NCBI GenBank assembly: GCA_028564675.1
Contig: JAOVVO010000466.1
Span: 1-64,000, forward strand
DNA from: Onchocerca lupi
Lineage: Eukaryota > Nematoda > Chromadorea > Rhabditida > Onchocercidae
Direction: 5' to 3'
Length of the DNA: 64,000 nucleotides
Shown: positions 61,761-64,000 of the stretch, in pieces
Position numbering within the stretch: the stretch's first letter is position 1
Layout of the letters: the number at the start of each line of letters is the position of its first letter
Made by a program: the position numbers and the translations under genes
Notes under the pieces: generated by a model
What the model was told of the DNA's origin: nothing
Seen by the model: the letters and a program-made list of their open reading frames with translations, nothing else
Databases searched by the model: none

Positions 61761-62245
61761 TGTAGCAAAAGCCGTAAAAAAACTGCATATTTATTAGACG
61801 ATTTCAAAACAGTGAAACGAAATCTTTAAAAGGAGTATGCCCTAATGGCAATCTCAAAATGTGAATTTCATACAATTTCGAACAGCTGAAAAAATCCAAA
61901 ATTTTGTCAATATTGCATTAAATATAATTTGAATTATAAAGAAGAGAATAGAAATAAAAAATGGCATCAAGGAAGTGTAGTAGGATAGCAGGAAAACAGT
62001 GCTACATATATATATACTGCAGCACCGAAAGAGAAAGGATGATCCACGATCTTGAAGCAATTATGGCGGATGTAAACTCTGTCCAAAACATTCTTCTATT
62101 CATTTGATGCCAATTAATCATCCGTTTCCTAGGTTAAGTAAAAAGATGGAAATATGAGGTGCACTTAGCAAACAACCTCGCACCTAGATAATATTTAAAA
62201 ATAAATTCGAGAAAACAAGAAGGAAATGATTCATTTAGTCTTGGA

Positions 62246-62539
62246 TCACCGACACTTTCTGGATTTCTGCAGCAATATTTTCAATAAGGAACAATAAAAG
62301 ACCAATTGTGCCTTCTGTCTCCACATCTCCGCCCAATTTCTGCTCAACCCCAGCATAACATTGAGCACACAATAAAACCAAGCGGAAATCTTCACGGCAA
62401 ACCGCATCCCAACGTGATAGAAGAAATCTTTAGCCTGCAAATACCACTTCAGCGCACTGCTTCGTTTGGAACTCGTTGGCTCAGGCAATGAGTTTTCGGT
62501 AACTGGAGGACTGTTTTTGTAGTTGGCGAGGATTTTCAT
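62246..62539 (-). CDS. Candidate small single-exon membrane protein
   Basis: A 97-codon ATG-to-TGA frame, less AT-rich than its surroundings. The protein starts MKILANYKNSPPVTENS, has a basic middle (SSKRSSALKWYLQ), a hydrophobic segment about residues 52-70 (SAWFYCVLNVMLGL) and a second about 80-90 (LVFYCSLLKILL), ending in a basic tail. That would fit a small membrane protein. I recognise no family. It lies between sem-5 and the transthyretin-like gene on the same strand. No poly(A) signal is evident close downstream. It could instead be a chance frame or an exon of an unseen gene. Confidence 0.4.
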   Translation of the reverse strand: MKILANYKNSPPVTENSLPEPTSSKRSSALKWYLQAKDFFYHVGMRFAVKISAWFYCVLNVMLGLSRNWAEMWRQKAQLVFYCSLLKILLQKSRKCR

Positions 62540-63360
62540 GGAATATGGGTAATTGAAGATGGTTGTAGGGGACGTTGTCTTAAAAGGAAGGAAAACCGTC
62601 CTGTACTTTTTTTAATTCAATTCATGATGCCACAAACTTTCCCGAAACTCTCGATATAGGAAAGTAACGTCAGCTGGTACGACTATTTCGGAAATAACGA
62701 TGTGATGTACGCTGCTATATTATAAATTACATTTATGAGATATATATGCTGGCACACAAGTACTTATAAAATGTTGCAATGCAAACTGCTTAAGCAAACC
62801 GCTATTCAACATCGAAAAAAAAAAAAGATTTATAAGAGAAAATAGACAAGGAAAAGAATTATGTGTTGACAGCCGAACCTAGATCTCCCAGTAGAATAGA
62901 AATCGATGAGCTCTATCTGCAAGGTCCCAAGTATTGAACTATTAAATGATAACGTGTACTCAACGATATATGCATGCATATAATGGGAAGAAAATCCAGT
63001 TTGTGAAAATGGGATAGGAAATCACCACCAGTGGTAAAAATAATTCATGTTAGTTCTGGAGTTTTAGAAGATTCTCACTGTCGACTTTCCAGCTTTGTTT
63101 ATTTAGAATGTCGATTTTCCGGATAAATATATATCAAAAATTTGTATTCTGAAATTTGGCGTTTTGAAATTATAAATTAAACATATACCAATGGATGTGC
63201 AGAAACACTCAAGAAAATGCAAAATTGCTGTGAATTACATAGAATGGGATAGATTCTTTCAATTGGGATAGATTGTCATTCTGAATACATCATAAGTGAT
63301 TAACTGTACGAAGGATGATCTGGTTTCAGAAGCAGTTCTGTTGATCTGATCTTTGTGCTG
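62540..63360. other. Noncoding gap before the transthyretin-like gene
   Basis: AT-rich, with no supportable gene. Holds the presumed 3' UTR of the transthyretin-like gene and a twice-repeated GGGATAGATT near 63247-63272. Confidence 0.6.
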
Positions 63361-63978
63361 TTAGTGGATACAATCATGGCTTTCATCAGGCATTATAGCT
63401 TCCAGATTCCATGTACCAATATCGAGGACCTTTTGTGGTATTTTACCATTCGTAATGTAGTGGTTCGGCAATTCGAACTTCCATCGTCGTTGGCATGGCT
63501 ATATATGTGTAAAAATCGGCAAATAAATTGATCAAAAAAAGTATAATAAATAACTTGATGATACAGCAATACTTTAATAATACAAGTACTTTCGGCTAAT
63601 TCTTTTGGTTAATCATTATCTTAAATGATCTTCTTATTCTTCTTTATTTTTTTAGACTTTTTGTCATTAATTACAGTCAGCAACAGAACTATATATATAA
63701 CACCATCAGTCTTGTTGAAAATGTGAGAACTAAGTGTTGTTAAATGAATAAACAAGTAATCTCCCGTAGGAATGACAAGTCCAGTACTTTGAAATTAGAT
63801 TAATATGCTATAATTAAACGAAGAAGCATAAGTAAACGCACGGTAACTCCATCGTTGCAATCGTGGTAGATTTTTAGATGCGGATCGATAGTCGTCATTT
63901 CATTTGTATCACCGGACAATTTGAAATAACCGTGTTGGTCGGTATAACCTGCATCCAAATCATCGTCTGGATCCGATC
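63361..63978 (-). CDS. Transthyretin-like (TTL) family protein, 3' part
   Basis: Member of the large nematode transthyretin-like family, usually small secreted proteins of about 135-150 aa. Two exons are visible: 63842-63978 and 63361-63498, covering the C-terminal ~91 residues. The first holds the family core SDPDDDLDAGYTDQHGYFKL, SGDTNEMTTIDPHLKIYHDC and NDGVT. The second holds PCQRRWKFELPNHYI and ends PDESHDCIH before TAA. The join is phase 0 (donor ACC|gtgcgt). The two cysteines in DCND and PCQR are conserved in the family. The signal peptide and first strand are encoded to the right, beyond the window, so I cannot say which family member this is. Confidence 0.93.
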
Positions 63979-64000
63979 CTGAAATCATCCCCTCATTTTT

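Overview
This is eukaryotic DNA from a nematode, most likely a spirurid/filarial parasite. It is AT-rich and carries intron-dense genes with short exons. Introns run mostly from 70 bp to a few hundred bp and end in TTTCAG or TTTTAG. The gene set is typically nematode: a transthyretin-like gene, SEM-5, SYD-2, an ETS-5/FEV-type ETS factor and a divergent nuclear receptor. The species call is inference. The gene families are secure, because I rebuilt reading frames across splice sites and exon phases agree throughout. Four models (hosl-1, atg-2, syd-2, sideroflexin) total a multiple of three from start to stop.

Layout, left to right. (1) Minus strand, about 0.3-3.3 kb (perhaps to 4.5 kb): a nuclear hormone receptor whose complete C4 zinc-finger domain is split over four exons; it runs off the left edge. 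(2) 3.3-7.5 kb: noncoding with alternating purine-pyrimidine microsatellites. (3) Minus, 7.5-12.95 kb: an ETS-5/FEV-like transcription factor of five exons. (4) Minus, 15.0-20.1 kb: hormone-sensitive lipase, 19 exons, about 904 aa, with oxyanion hole and catalytic triad intact. (5) Plus, 22.06-36.07 kb: autophagy protein ATG-2, 45 exons, about 2164 aa, divergent from the lipase across a 2-kb gap. (6) Minus, 38.7-48.4 kb: liprin-alpha/SYD-2, 32 exons, about 1252 aa, convergent with atg-2. (7) Minus, 53.45-56.64 kb: a sideroflexin of 333 aa. (8) Minus, 58.8-61.3 kb: SEM-5/GRB2, SH3-SH2-SH3, 222 aa. (9) 61.4-62.6 kb: a relic 28S rRNA fragment, a 44-bp near-perfect palindrome and a candidate small single-exon gene. 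(10) Minus, 63.4-64.0 kb: the 3' part of a transthyretin-like gene entering from the right.

The genes do not form an operon: gaps between same-strand neighbours are about 2 kb or more. Functionally they mix neuronal genes (ets-5, syd-2), lipid and autophagy genes (hosl-1, atg-2), signalling (sem-5) and mitochondrial transport (sideroflexin). From memory, several of their C. elegans orthologues are X-linked, which suggests an ancestral X-type linkage block. I see no mobile element, CRISPR, bacterial island or unknown multi-gene system. The unusual points are mostly splice-site oddities (GC-AG intron, GT-GG-like intron, duplicated donors and acceptors), the rRNA relic and the palindrome.
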